Positions 15,320 through 23,509 of a stretch of DNA of 31,252 nt are shown one piece after another. The stretch's first letter is position 1. Every line of letters begins with the position of its first letter. This stretch comes from CAZNNH01 sp964574335 (GTDB lineage Bacteria; Acidobacteriota; Vicinamibacteria; Fen-336), in contig CAZNNH010000062.1 of the NCBI GenBank assembly GCA_964574335.1, positions 1-31,252 of the forward strand, read 5' to 3'. The translations under genes were made by a program, and so were the position numbers. A model generated the notes under the pieces. The model had not been told where the DNA came from, did no database searches, and saw nothing but the letters and a program-made list of their open reading frames with translations.

Positions 15320-16579
15320 TCAGCTGCGGCGGTCGAACAGGCCGACCAGGCCGACCAGCACCACTCCCACCGCGGCCGGGACCAGGCTCCAGGTGAGCCC
15401 CGTCGTCAGGTCGTAGCGGTCGCCGATCACCCCGGTGACGTACGGCCCGCCCGCCACGCCCACCACGTTGATGACCAGCAGGCCGAAGCCGAGCGCACCG
15501 GCTCGAGAGCCGGCCGGCGCCATCTCGTCGATGGCCGCCAGCAGGGGACCGAACCAGCCGAGCAGCCAGGCCTCCGCCAGGAACCAGGCGGAGAGGAAGA
15601 GGAAGGAGCCGGGGGCGGTCCGATAGAAGGTCAGGGCCGCGGCCAGGCCGACGGCACCCAGGGTGGCGAGGGCGACCAGGCGTGCCCCAGGGCGCCGGCG
15701 CCTGGCCCGGTCGGTGAGCGCGCCGATGCCGAGACTCCCCGTCAACCCGGCCAGGAGCAGGATGGCGGCCGAGTAGAACGCCGCTGGTCGGAAGGCGAAC
15801 CCGCGCTCCTGGACCAGCCAGGTGATGGCGTGCTGGGACGAGGCGCTCGCCCAGACGAGCAGCGTGCCTGCCAGGATCACGAGAAGCAGCGACGGCCGAG
15901 CCAGCAGGGCGCGGCCCATCCGGCTCACCGTGGCCACGGCCCCGCCCGAGGACCGCACCACGACGCCGCGGCGCGGGGGATCGGCCATTCGAAAAACCAG
16001 GCAGACCGCGACCAGACCGGCGGCGCCGAGGCCCAGGAAGCAGGCCCGCCAGCCGAGCGCCGGGGCCACCAGACCGGCCAGGGCGAAGCTGATCGCGAAG
16101 CCGACCGGGATGCCGGCGTAGAAGACGCCGTTGGCGAGACCGACCCTCTCCGTCGGCACGCGATCGCCGATCATGGACACGGCGGTGGCCGGCACCGTCG
16201 CCTCGCCGATCCCCACCAGGGCGCGCCACACGGCGAGCGGACCGAAGCCGGTGGCGGTGCCGGTCAAGGCGGTGGCGGCGCTCCACGCGGTCAGCCCGCC
16301 TGCCATCAGCCGCGGACGCGACCATCGATCGGCAAGGACGCCGACCACCAGCGTGCCCGCGGCGTAGACCAGCATGAACGAGATCCCGAGCAGCAGCCCG
16401 ATCTGGGCCAGCGACAGGCCGAGGTCCTCGATCAGCAGCGGGGCCACGGCCGACAGGAGCTGGCGATCCACGTAGCTGAGGACGTTCAGCGCGGAGAGCC
16501 CGACCACCACCCGCCACGGCGAGGTGGCCGCGGGCACCGGCCGCTCTTCCCCCGTGGCTAGGACCTCATCCTCGTCCAC
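15320..16579 (-). CDS. MFS transporter (spinster-like sugar/organic anion type)
   Basis: A 419-residue inner-membrane carrier with about 12 hydrophobic segments in two halves. The loop 2-3 signature of the major facilitator superfamily is visible as GVLADRWSRPRLMAGG, and its second-half counterpart as GALTDRARRRRPGAR. The N-terminal LNVLSYVDRQLLSAVAPLL and the GIGEATVPATAVSMIGD motif are typical of spinster-like and related anion/sugar symporters. The GTG start at 16579 lies inside the end of the upstream oxidoreductase gene (22-bp overlap), with GAGAGGAA directly before it, so translation is coupled. The partner suggests carriage of a sugar-like compound; substrate unproven. Confidence 0.9.
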   Translation of the reverse strand: MDEDEVLATGEERPVPAATSPWRVVVGLSALNVLSYVDRQLLSAVAPLLIEDLGLSLAQIGLLLGISFMLVYAAGTLVVGVLADRWSRPRLMAGGLTAWSAATALTGTATGFGPLAVWRALVGIGEATVPATAVSMIGDRVPTERVGLANGVFYAGIPVGFAISFALAGLVAPALGWRACFLGLGAAGLVAVCLVFRMADPPRRGVVVRSSGGAVATVSRMGRALLARPSLLLVILAGTLLVWASASSQHAITWLVQERGFAFRPAAFYSAAILLLAGLTGSLGIGALTDRARRRRPGARLVALATLGAVGLAAALTFYRTAPGSFLFLSAWFLAEAWLLGWFGPLLAAIDEMAPAGSRAGALGFGLLVINVVGVAGGPYVTGVIGDRYDLTTGLTWSLVPAAVGVVLVGLVGLFDRRS

Positions 16580-17727
16580 TTCCTCTCGGACTTCGCGCTC
16601 TCCAGGACGGTGGCGATGAAGGCCAGGCCCACCACGCCGTCGTCGACGGTCGGGTGGTCGGCTCCCGGGGCCGGGTCACCGGCCACCTGGGCCCGGATGG
16701 TCTTGAAGCCCTCCCGGTAGACGTTGGCGAAGGCCTCGATGAAACCTTCCGGGTGCCCGAACGGCGTTCGCATGTAGGCCTTGGCGATGTCGCACACCAG
16801 GTCGGGGTTGCCGCGCGAGAGGCGGGTCTGATAGCCGGCCGGATCCTTGAGGACCAGGTAGTTGGGCTCCTCCTGCCACCACTGCAGCCCCTTCTTGGTC
16901 CCGTAGACGCGGATGTTGAGGCCGTTCTCCTCCCCCGACGAGATCTGCGAGGCATAGAGGATCCCCTTGGCGCCGCCCTTGAAGCGCAGCAGCATCATCG
17001 AGTCGTCGTCGAGCTGGTGCCCGGGGATGAAGGAGCTGGTCTCGGCACAGACCTCGTCAACCTCCAGGCCGGTCACGTAGCGGCACAGGTTCTCGGCGTG
17101 GATCCCGATGTCGCCGGTGCAGTTGGAGGGGCCAGCCTGGGACGGATCCATCCGCCACATGTTGATCCCGCTGGCGCCACCCTCGACGAGCTGGGAGAGC
17201 CAGCCCTGCGGGTACTCCACCACCACCTTGTTGACACGGCCGAGCTCACCCTGGGCGACCCGGTGTCGGGCCTCCTTGACCATCGGGTAGCCGGTGTAGT
17301 TGTGGGTGAGCACGAAGGCGGTGCCGGCCTTCCGAACCAGGTCGCGCAACCTCTTGGCGTCGTCGAGGGCGGTGGTCATGGGCTTGTCGCAGATCAGGTT
17401 GAAGCCGTGCTCGACGAAGCACCGGGCCACCTCGTAGTGGTAGGAGGTGGTGACCACGATCGACACGAAGTCGAGCCTCTCCTCGGCAGGACGCTTCCCT
17501 TCCGCCGCCGCCATCTCCTGGTAGCTTGCATAGACGCGGCTCGGATCGAGGTGCAATGCCCGGCCGCCCTGGCGTGACTTCTCGGGGTCACGGGACAAGC
17601 ACCCCGCCACGAGCTCGGCCTCGCCGTCCATCGTCGCCGCCATGCGGTGGACCGGGCCGATGAACGCCCCCGGCGCCCCGCCGACCATCCCGCCCCGGAG
17701 CTTCCGCTGGTAGACGTCCTTTCCCAT
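16558..17727 (-). CDS. Gfo/Idh/MocA family oxidoreductase
   Basis: An NAD(P)-dependent dehydrogenase acting on sugars or cyclitols. The N-terminal Rossmann domain has GGMVGGAPGAFIGPVHRMA as the nucleotide-binding loop. The family's lysine motif is DKP (K115 in LICDKPMTT). The C-terminal sheet domain carries the conserved GDIGIHAENLCRYV, with Asp and His placed as in the family's active site, and a long VYREGFKTIR end. The 389-residue length and the GINMWRMDPSQAGPSNC stretch match the larger members that work in bacterial sugar acid or inositol-like catabolism. ATG 17727 is followed by the first strand; GGAGGG lies further upstream than ideal. It overlaps the MFS gene, so uptake and oxidation of the same compound is a reasonable guess. 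Confidence 0.93.
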   Translation of the reverse strand: MGKDVYQRKLRGGMVGGAPGAFIGPVHRMAATMDGEAELVAGCLSRDPEKSRQGGRALHLDPSRVYASYQEMAAAEGKRPAEERLDFVSIVVTTSYHYEVARCFVEHGFNLICDKPMTTALDDAKRLRDLVRKAGTAFVLTHNYTGYPMVKEARHRVAQGELGRVNKVVVEYPQGWLSQLVEGGASGINMWRMDPSQAGPSNCTGDIGIHAENLCRYVTGLEVDEVCAETSSFIPGHQLDDDSMMLLRFKGGAKGILYASQISSGEENGLNIRVYGTKKGLQWWQEEPNYLVLKDPAGYQTRLSRGNPDLVCDIAKAYMRTPFGHPEGFIEAFANVYREGFKTIRAQVAGDPAPGADHPTVDDGVVGLAFIATVLESAKSERKWTRMRS

Positions 17728-18023
17728 GGATCCGCCGCTCCCTCCTGCCCGAGGGGTCCCGTCGCCCGGCCAGACGGCTCCCCCGCGAGACCACCTGTTA
17801 CGAGAGCGAATCTCTCACGAGCCGGAGGGCTCCGCAAGCCCGAGCGCGGCGCGGCGCCGGCGGCCGCCGCCATCCGTGGCTCAGCCCCACAGCTCCGTGC
17901 TGCGGGCGATCTCGAGGATCGCGTCCCGCTCGCGGAGGGCGCCGCAGAGCCGAGCCCCGATCACGATCGTCACGCCGGCCGGCCCGGGCGCGCCGCGACC
18001 GGTGACGTCGCGGTGGGGCCCGG
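17728..18023. other. 296-bp spacer with a small inverted repeat; possible gene remnant
   Basis: On the Gfo/Idh promoter side, GAGAG-N5-CTCTC at 17802-17816 is an operator-like inverted repeat. On the minus strand, 17881 to about 17970 reads VTIVIGARLCGALRERDAIL then EIARSTELWG and a stop, with gene-like third-position GC but no identifiable family. It could be a decayed gene end. No good ribosome site or terminator is evident. Confidence 0.4.
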
Positions 18024-18437
18024 CTACTCCGGTGGCTCCTCGGACGGAGCCTCCGTCGAGATCGTCTCGAGGGCCATCTTCTTGTCCGCCACCCACTGGA
18101 TCCTCTCGATGCGGCAGTGGATCGGGTCCTGGGCGGGGAACTGGAAGGAGATCAGGGTGTTCCCGTCCCCGCAGATGGTGATCGGCGAGCCGGAGATGGC
18201 AACGGTCCGGGCCAGCCGGAGCTCCTGACAGTTCTTCTCCACCGTGAGGAGAGCGAAACGATCGGCGCTCAGCTTGGCGAAGACGTGTTGGTCGTCGAGC
18301 GGGGTGATGGCATTGATCTCGCGCCGCTTGATGCAATCCGTGTTCTCCGGTGCCTTCAGCGGCGGGGCGCTGGCGCAGCCCAGCAGGATCACGGCAACGG
18401 CGGAAGCACCGATTCCCTTCGCGGAGATGAACCTCAT
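18024..18437 (-). CDS. Small lipoprotein, DUF6491-like
   Basis: A 137-residue protein with a lipoprotein signal: positively charged start, hydrophobic stretch and lipobox ILLGC, lipidated C21. The mature part holds the pattern CIKRREINAITPLDDQHVFA and, later, KNCQELRLARTVAISGSPITICGDGNTLI. This resembles DUF6491 proteins of unknown function, which have a Cys-containing start, an x-DDQ/DDR turn and a later Cys. It is probably periplasmic and tethered to a membrane. ATG 18437 has AAGGAG at good distance. Two palindromic operator-like sites lie 26-77 bp upstream of its start. Confidence 0.75.
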   Translation of the reverse strand: MRFISAKGIGASAVAVILLGCASAPPLKAPENTDCIKRREINAITPLDDQHVFAKLSADRFALLTVEKNCQELRLARTVAISGSPITICGDGNTLISFQFPAQDPIHCRIERIQWVADKKMALETISTEAPSEEPPE

Positions 18438-18462
18438 GTCGGCTCCTTCCCTGTCGCGCTAC

Positions 18463-18514
18463 TCGGCAGGCGACACCTGCCCTCTCGTTCGGTCTTCGGC
18501 AGGCGATACCTGAC
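18463..18514. promoter_or_regulatory. Tandem operator-like palindromes
   Basis: Two 19-bp units, TCGGCAGGCGACACCTGCC (18463-18481) and TCGGCAGGCGATACCTGAC (18496-18514), differ at two positions and start 33 bp apart, about three helical turns. The first contains the perfect inverted repeat GGCAGG-N5-CCTGCC; the second keeps CAGG-N5-CCTG. They lie between the start codons of the divergent lipoprotein and TPR genes, close to the lipoprotein start. A dimeric regulator binding co-operatively to both is the natural reading. Confidence 0.55.
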
Positions 18515-18585
18515 ACTGTACGGCCGCCGACGAGACGACGTCAACGGGCACCTCCCGCGATTCGGCCAGACCGCCCGGGGCCGCG

Positions 18586-18591
18586 TATACT
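18586..18591 (+). promoter_or_regulatory. Candidate -10 element (TATACT)
   Basis: TATACT lies 88 bp before the ATG at 18680. The -35 position has only a weak match (TTCGGC at 18561-18566, 19-bp spacer). Confidence 0.4.
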
Positions 18592-18679
18592 GACGCCAAA
18601 GGGGGCGTCGGCGGCGCGGGTCCCGAGGCACAGCGAAGGGCCGACGGTGTCGCCGCCCGTTCGTCAGGGGGTGATCAAC

Positions 18680-19948
18680 ATGTGGAGCGAGCGCAAGGTC
18701 GCCATGGTGTTGGCGCTGTTCCTGGTGGCCGCCGGGCCGGCGTCAGCCGCCAGGAAGGGACGGCTGATCGGCAAGGTCCTCGACCCCGAGGGCGAGCCGA
18801 TCGCCGGCGTGACCGTGACTACCACGGCGAAGGAGTTCCTCGACGTGGAAATGGTCACCACCACGGACAAGAAGGGCCTGTTCAAGGTCGACTTCGAGCA
18901 CCTGGACACCGACTACGTCTACCGCTTCGAGAAGGCGGGGTTCCAGACCCTCACGGTCGAGCAGCACTGGACCGTCGAGGGGACCGACCGCCACCAGTTC
19001 ACGCTGACGCCGATGGAGATGGCGACGCCGATCGGGACGGGCGACGCGCCACCGGCATCCACCTCGGCCCCGGCCCTCCTGGCCTACAACGAAGGGGTTC
19101 GCGCGTTCAAGGCCAAGGACTCCGAGACGGCCCGGGCCAAGTTCGAGGAGGCCATCGAGCACGACCCCAACCTGCGGCAGGCCTGGGAGGCGCTCTGTGT
19201 GCTGCATCTCGAGGAGGGGCGCTATGCCGAGGCCGTCGACACCGCCGAGAAGGCGCTGGCCCTCGGGTCCACCAGCGAGTCGGTGTTGCAGGCGCGCTGG
19301 GAGGCCTACCGGCACCTCGGCGACACCGCCAAGGCCGAGAGGGCGCGCGAGGAGCTGGAGAGGTTCGGCAAGCTGACGGAAGAGGCCAAGCGGATCCACA
19401 ACGAGGGCGTGGCCCTGGCTCGGGACGGTGACGAGCAGGCGGCGTTCGCTCGATTCAAGGAGGCGGTCTCCATCGATCCCAACCTGGTCCCGGCGCAGCT
19501 CGCGGTGGCCACCACCGCGCTCAAGATCGGCCGTCCCGCCGAGGCCGCCGAGGCCGCCGCCGCCATCCTGAAGGGGGACCCACAGAACGGGGAGGCGCTG
19601 AAGGTCCGCTACAACGCCGCCCTGGCGCTGGGTGACGAGGCGATGGTTGTCGATGCGCTGGTGGGCCTGGCCGCCGTCGATCCGAAGATGGTCGAAGGCA
19701 GCCTGTTCCAGTTGGCCTTGAACGCCTTCGATCGGGACGAGTCGGCCAAGGCCAAGGAGCTGTTCCAGAAGGTCCTCGCGTTCAACCCCAACCACGCGCG
19801 CGCCCACTACCAGCTCGGCCTGATCCTGATGCGCGAGGGGGCCAACAAGGAAGCGAGGAGCCACCTCGAACGCTTCCTCGCCCTGGCACCGAACGACCCG
19901 GACGCCGGCACCGCCAAGCAGATCATCAAGATCCTTGGGAAGCCCTAG
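18680..19948 (+). CDS. Exported protein with carboxypeptidase-regulatory-like domain and TPR repeats
   Basis: A 422-residue protein from the ATG at 18680. It has a signal peptide (MWSERKVAMVLALFLVAAGP then ASA) and a CarboxypepD_reg-like beta-sandwich at ~25-115, starting GRLIGKVLDPEGEPIAGVTV and ending in FTLTP. A Pro/Thr/Ser linker leads to some six to eight TPR units from ~135 to the end, for example YNEGVRAFKAKDSETARAKF and HARAHYQLGLILMREGANKE. An in-frame GTG at 18647 would put ten residues before the signal, so I prefer the ATG, which follows a G-rich ribosome site. It is probably a periplasmic scaffold; no enzyme motif was seen. It is divergent from the DUF6491-like lipoprotein. Confidence 0.88.
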   Translation: MWSERKVAMVLALFLVAAGPASAARKGRLIGKVLDPEGEPIAGVTVTTTAKEFLDVEMVTTTDKKGLFKVDFEHLDTDYVYRFEKAGFQTLTVEQHWTVEGTDRHQFTLTPMEMATPIGTGDAPPASTSAPALLAYNEGVRAFKAKDSETARAKFEEAIEHDPNLRQAWEALCVLHLEEGRYAEAVDTAEKALALGSTSESVLQARWEAYRHLGDTAKAERAREELERFGKLTEEAKRIHNEGVALARDGDEQAAFARFKEAVSIDPNLVPAQLAVATTALKIGRPAEAAEAAAAILKGDPQNGEALKVRYNAALALGDEAMVVDALVGLAAVDPKMVEGSLFQLALNAFDRDESAKAKELFQKVLAFNPNHARAHYQLGLILMREGANKEARSHLERFLALAPNDPDAGTAKQIIKILGKP

Positions 19949-20385
19949 CGACCCAGGCTTCAATCCAAGTTTCCGTTTCTGGCATGGCCTAACAAGTCTT
20001 TTTGAAACAATAGGTTATGTCTTGGGGGCGGGGGTTCCTCGCCGCCTCTCCGGCAGACCTGACCAACCATCCCATTGAGAATCAGTGGGTTGCGCTCGTT
20101 TGCCCGAGAATCCACAGTTTTGGATTGAATCCATTAGCGCGGATCGGGGGCGTTGGCGGTCGCCTACGTAAACAACGTCTGATCAGTCAGTTGGCGGGAC
20201 TCACACAGGCCGCCAACCTGAGCTCCGGTCGTGGCTCTCTTCTTGCAGCAGCGCCTGACACGATTGGGTATCGGACGCGCACATCGGTTTGAGGCTCTCT
20301 TCCAGATGAGGATCGTTCCAGGGGGGCGGCCCCTCTCGTCGAGGGCTCACGTCTGAGATTTGGGAGTTGAGAGGACAAAAGAACC
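19949..20385 (+). promoter_or_regulatory. Long structured leader region of the TonB receptor gene
   Basis: A 437-bp stretch with visibly lower GC than its neighbours and no convincing gene. A perfect 8-bp stem GTTGGCGG (20190-20197) / CCGCCAAC (20210-20217) is visible, but a second GTTGGCGG (20152-20159) could pair with the same arm. CCCATTGA-GAA-TCAGTGGG (20071-20089) forms an 8-bp stem with one G-U pair. CCTCTC (20332-20337) can cover the ribosome site GAGAGG (20369-20374), or join a local CCCTC/GAGGG hairpin (20331-20345). An inverted pair TTCAATCCAA / TTGGATTGAA lies at 19959-19968 and 20120-20129. No known riboswitch consensus was recognised. Confidence 0.45.
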
Positions 20386-23373
20386 ATGACCAGTAAACGG
20401 CTAGCACGCGCTCTCGTCGTGCCGATTCTGGCTCTCCCGCTGCTTCTGGGAGTGCCGATGGTGGCAGCGGCGCAAGAGCAGGACGAGGCCGCACCCGAAA
20501 AGAAGGCGGATGAGAAGGTCAGCCAGGCCGAAGAAGAGGGCCTGGTCCGACTGCAAGAAGAAGTCACCGTGACCGGCTCGCTGATCGCCCGCAAGGACCT
20601 GGAGTCGCTGAGCCCGGTCGCGGTGATCGACGTCGAGGAGGTCACCTACCAGGGCACCGGCCGGGTCGAGGACCTGATCCAGCAGTTGCCACAGGCCTTC
20701 GCGGCGCAGAACGCCTCGATCTCCAACGGCGCCTCGGGCACGGCAGCGGTCCAGCTCCGCAACCTGGGCTCGGTCCGCACGCTGTCGTTGCTGAACGGGC
20801 GCCGGATGGCGTCCGGTGACGCGTTCGTGACGGCCGCCGACCTGAACTTCATCCCCTCGGCGCTGATCCGGCGGGTCGACCTGCTGACCGGCGGCGCGGG
20901 TGCCGCCTACGGCGCCGACGCCGTCGCCGGCGTCGTCAACTACGTCCTCGACACCGAGTTCGAGGGCTTCCGGGGCGAGGTCCAGTGGAACGGCTTCCAG
21001 CACAACAACAGCAACGACCTGGCCCGTGAGATCAACGCCGCGCGAGGCTACACGGTTCCGGAAGGCAGCACCTGGAACAACGGCGGCTGGAACTTCGACC
21101 TGGCCGTGGGCGGCAAGTTCGCCGGCAACAAGGGCCACGCCTCCGCCTTCGTCGACTACCGGGACGTCGCCGCGATCTGGAAGGACCAGCGCGACTACAC
21201 CAACTGCTCGGTCCAGAACCCTGGCGCCAACGGCCCCGCCTGCGGCGGCTCGGCCACCTGGCAGTACGGCTACTTCTCCTCCAACTTTGGCGACTTCGTC
21301 CTGGACCCGAGAACCGGCAACACCAACACGTTCCGTGACCGGCAGTCGACCGACGTCTTCAACTTCGCCCCCTACAACTTCATGCAGCGCAACGACAAGA
21401 AGTGGAGCGGCGGCGCCTTCGCCCGCTACACGGTGAGCGAGCACTTCGAGCCCTACGCCGAGATCATGGTGATGGACGACTACTCCGACGCCCAGATCGC
21501 GCCGTCGGGCAACTTCTTCAGCACCACCGTGATCAACTGCGACAACCCGATGATGAGCGAATCGCAGCGCCGGGACGCCTGCGGCGACCAGACCACCGGC
21601 CTCGCCGATCTGTACATCGCCCGCCGGAACGTCGAGGGCGGCAACCGGACCGACCAGCTCCGCCACATCAACTGGCGGCTGCTCGGCGGCTTTCGCGGCG
21701 ACATCAACCCGTCCTGGAGCTACGACGTCTACGCCCTCCACGCCTCGGTCAACGCCCCCGAGGTCTACGTCAACGACCTCTCCGTGGCCCGCATGCAGGA
21801 GGCGCTGCTGGTGGAAGGCACCCCGGGCGATCCCAGCACCTGGCAATGCACGTCGGGCAACCCGGCCTGTGTCCCCTGGAACCTGTTCAGCATCGGCGGC
21901 GTGACCCAGGAGGCCACCGACTACATCAACCTGCTCTACATGTACAACTCCGGTACCGACACCAAGGTCCTCAACGGGACGGTTCGGGGCGACCTGGAGA
22001 GCGCCGGCATCAAGCTGCCGAGCGCGACCGAGGCGATTCAGATCGCGGTCGGCGGCGAGGTCCGCAGAGAGGGCCTGTTCATCACCCCGGACGAGGTCAA
22101 CTCGAGCGGCGGCTGCTCGGGCTGCGGCGGCGAGCTCGACGCCATCGACGGCAACTACGTCACCAAGGAAGGCTTCGCCGAGCTGCTGGTTCCCCTGGTG
22201 CAGGACGTCTCGGGCGCCCAGGACCTCCACCTGGAGCTGGGCTACCGCTTCATGAACTACACCGCTTCCAGCCAGAGCTCCAAGAACAACGGCTCGTGGA
22301 AGGCGATGCTCTCCTGGACCCCGGTCGAGGGGCTCCGGCTCCGCGGCGGCATGAACCGAGCCGTCCGCGCGCCCAGCGTGCGCGAGCTGTTCCGCCCCCA
22401 GGGCATCACCCTGACCGGCAACGAGGACATCTGCGCCGGCGCCAGCCCCTCCGCCACCCAGGAGCAGTGCCTGCGGACCGGCGTCAGCGCGGCCCAGTAT
22501 GGCAACATCCTGGAGAACCCGGCCGGCCAGTACAACGGCCAATCCGGCGGCAACCCCCAGCTCGACGTCGAGTCGGCGGACACCCTCACCTTCGGCTTCG
22601 TCTGGACGCCCAAGTCGATCACCGGCCTCACCTTGACGGCCGACTACTACGACATCGACATCTCGAACACCATCTCGGCCTTCCAGCCGGACGACATCGT
22701 CAGGACCTGCGCCAACACCGGCGATCCGCAGCTCTGCAGCCTGATCCACCGCGATGTGCGGGGCACCCTGTGGCTCACCCCGCAGGGCTACACCGAAGCC
22801 ACCAACCAGAACATCGGCACGGTGAAGGCGCGCGGTTTCGACATCAGCGCCAGCTACCCGCTGAACCTCGGCGGCGCCGGGTTCATCAACTTCTCGGCAA
22901 TGGGCTCCTCGATGCTCGAGAGCTCGCTGGACAACCCACTGGTCGCCTATGACTGCGCCGGCTACATGGGGAACCAGTGCGGCAACGGCAGTGGCCCCTC
23001 GTTCGGCTGGCGTCACCGTGTCCGGGCCACCTGGAACACCAACTTCAAGGCCACGTTCACCCTCGGCTGGCGCTTCGTGAGCTCGGTGAAGAACGACGAC
23101 TTCAGCGACGATCCCGACCTCGCGAACCCGGCCCTGCAGGAGCGGCTGATCCTCAACGGCTCGGACAAGATCCCGGCCTACAGCTGGTTCGACTTCGCCG
23201 CCACCTACAAGCTCAACGACAAGGTCCGCCTGACCGCCGGTGTCAACAACCTCCTGGACAAGGAGCCCCCGCTGGGCTCCGGGCTCTCCGACATCGACTA
23301 CGGGCCCGGCTACTACGGGATGTACGATTACATGGGCCGCGCGCTTTACGCCAACCTGCAGTTCGGCCTGTAG
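20386..23373 (+). CDS. TonB-dependent outer membrane receptor
   Basis: A 995-residue outer-membrane transporter powered through TonB-ExbBD. It has a signal peptide (~1-29), a charged linker, then a TonB-box-like EEVTVTGS (~58-65). The plug domain (~65-190) contains QLRNLGSVRTLSLLNGRRMA and GGAGAAYGADAVAGVVNYVL. The ~22-strand barrel ends in YMGRALYANLQFGL, an aromatic-rich C-terminal strand. It resembles the large receptors of Xanthomonas-type bacteria that take up peptides or sugars, rather than small siderophore receptors; the ligand is not assignable and no SusD partner is present. All 14 cysteines fall in seven close pairs (274/286, 385/399, 488/495, 577/580, 683/695, 775/784, 857/865). 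The gene has its own long leader and a strong terminator. Confidence 0.95.
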   Translation: MTSKRLARALVVPILALPLLLGVPMVAAAQEQDEAAPEKKADEKVSQAEEEGLVRLQEEVTVTGSLIARKDLESLSPVAVIDVEEVTYQGTGRVEDLIQQLPQAFAAQNASISNGASGTAAVQLRNLGSVRTLSLLNGRRMASGDAFVTAADLNFIPSALIRRVDLLTGGAGAAYGADAVAGVVNYVLDTEFEGFRGEVQWNGFQHNNSNDLAREINAARGYTVPEGSTWNNGGWNFDLAVGGKFAGNKGHASAFVDYRDVAAIWKDQRDYTNCSVQNPGANGPACGGSATWQYGYFSSNFGDFVLDPRTGNTNTFRDRQSTDVFNFAPYNFMQRNDKKWSGGAFARYTVSEHFEPYAEIMVMDDYSDAQIAPSGNFFSTTVINCDNPMMSESQRRDACGDQTTGLADLYIARRNVEGGNRTDQLRHINWRLLGGFRGDINPSWSYDVYALHASVNAPEVYVNDLSVARMQEALLVEGTPGDPSTWQCTSGNPACVPWNLFSIGGVTQEATDYINLLYMYNSGTDTKVLNGTVRGDLESAGIKLPSATEAIQIAVGGEVRREGLFITPDEVNSSGGCSGCGGELDAIDGNYVTKEGFAELLVPLVQDVSGAQDLHLELGYRFMNYTASSQSSKNNGSWKAMLSWTPVEGLRLRGGMNRAVRAPSVRELFRPQGITLTGNEDICAGASPSATQEQCLRTGVSAAQYGNILENPAGQYNGQSGGNPQLDVESADTLTFGFVWTPKSITGLTLTADYYDIDISNTISAFQPDDIVRTCANTGDPQLCSLIHRDVRGTLWLTPQGYTEATNQNIGTVKARGFDISASYPLNLGGAGFINFSAMGSSMLESSLDNPLVAYDCAGYMGNQCGNGSGPSFGWRHRVRATWNTNFKATFTLGWRFVSSVKNDDFSDDPDLANPALQERLILNGSDKIPAYSWFDFAATYKLNDKVRLTAGVNNLLDKEPPLGSGLSDIDYGPGYYGMYDYMGRALYANLQFGL

Positions 23374-23393
23374 CTCGCGGTTGCTCGTTCGAG

Positions 23394-23425
23394 AAGGCGG
23401 TCCCTTCGGGGACCGCCTTTTCTTT
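23394..23425 (+). terminator. Rho-independent terminator with UUCG loop
   Basis: AAGGCGGTCCC (23394-23404), loop TTCG, and GGGACCGCCTT (23409-23419) form a perfect 11-bp stem closed by C(UUCG)G, followed by TTCTTTT. It lies 21 bp after the TonB receptor stop. Confidence 0.93.
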
Positions 23426-23509
23426 TCCAGCTCTCCTTCCGCCAGGAAGACGCCTCGCGCCGCGCTCCGGTTGGAGGGATACTAGGACGTGGGTGCGATC
23501 GGCGGTGGC

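Noticed and set aside
17881..18516. 211-codon minus-strand frame over the DUF6491-like gene
   Set aside because: It is out of frame with the lipoprotein, which has a proper signal, ribosome site and family pattern; only the last ~30 codons beyond that gene look at all gene-like.
20041..20120. Cobalamin riboswitch upstream of the TonB receptor
   Set aside because: GCAGACCTGACC looked faintly like the B12 box, but the conserved surrounding boxes are missing.
20017..20292. 91-codon frame in the TonB receptor leader
   Set aside because: No ribosome site, no domain, non-gene-like codon use, and it covers the predicted stems.
20401..23016. Long open frame (871 codons) antisense to the TonB receptor
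   Set aside because: High third-position GC in the receptor gene removes stops from the opposite strand. The translation is Val/Ala/Gly/Asp-rich without domains, and the sense protein is clearly real.
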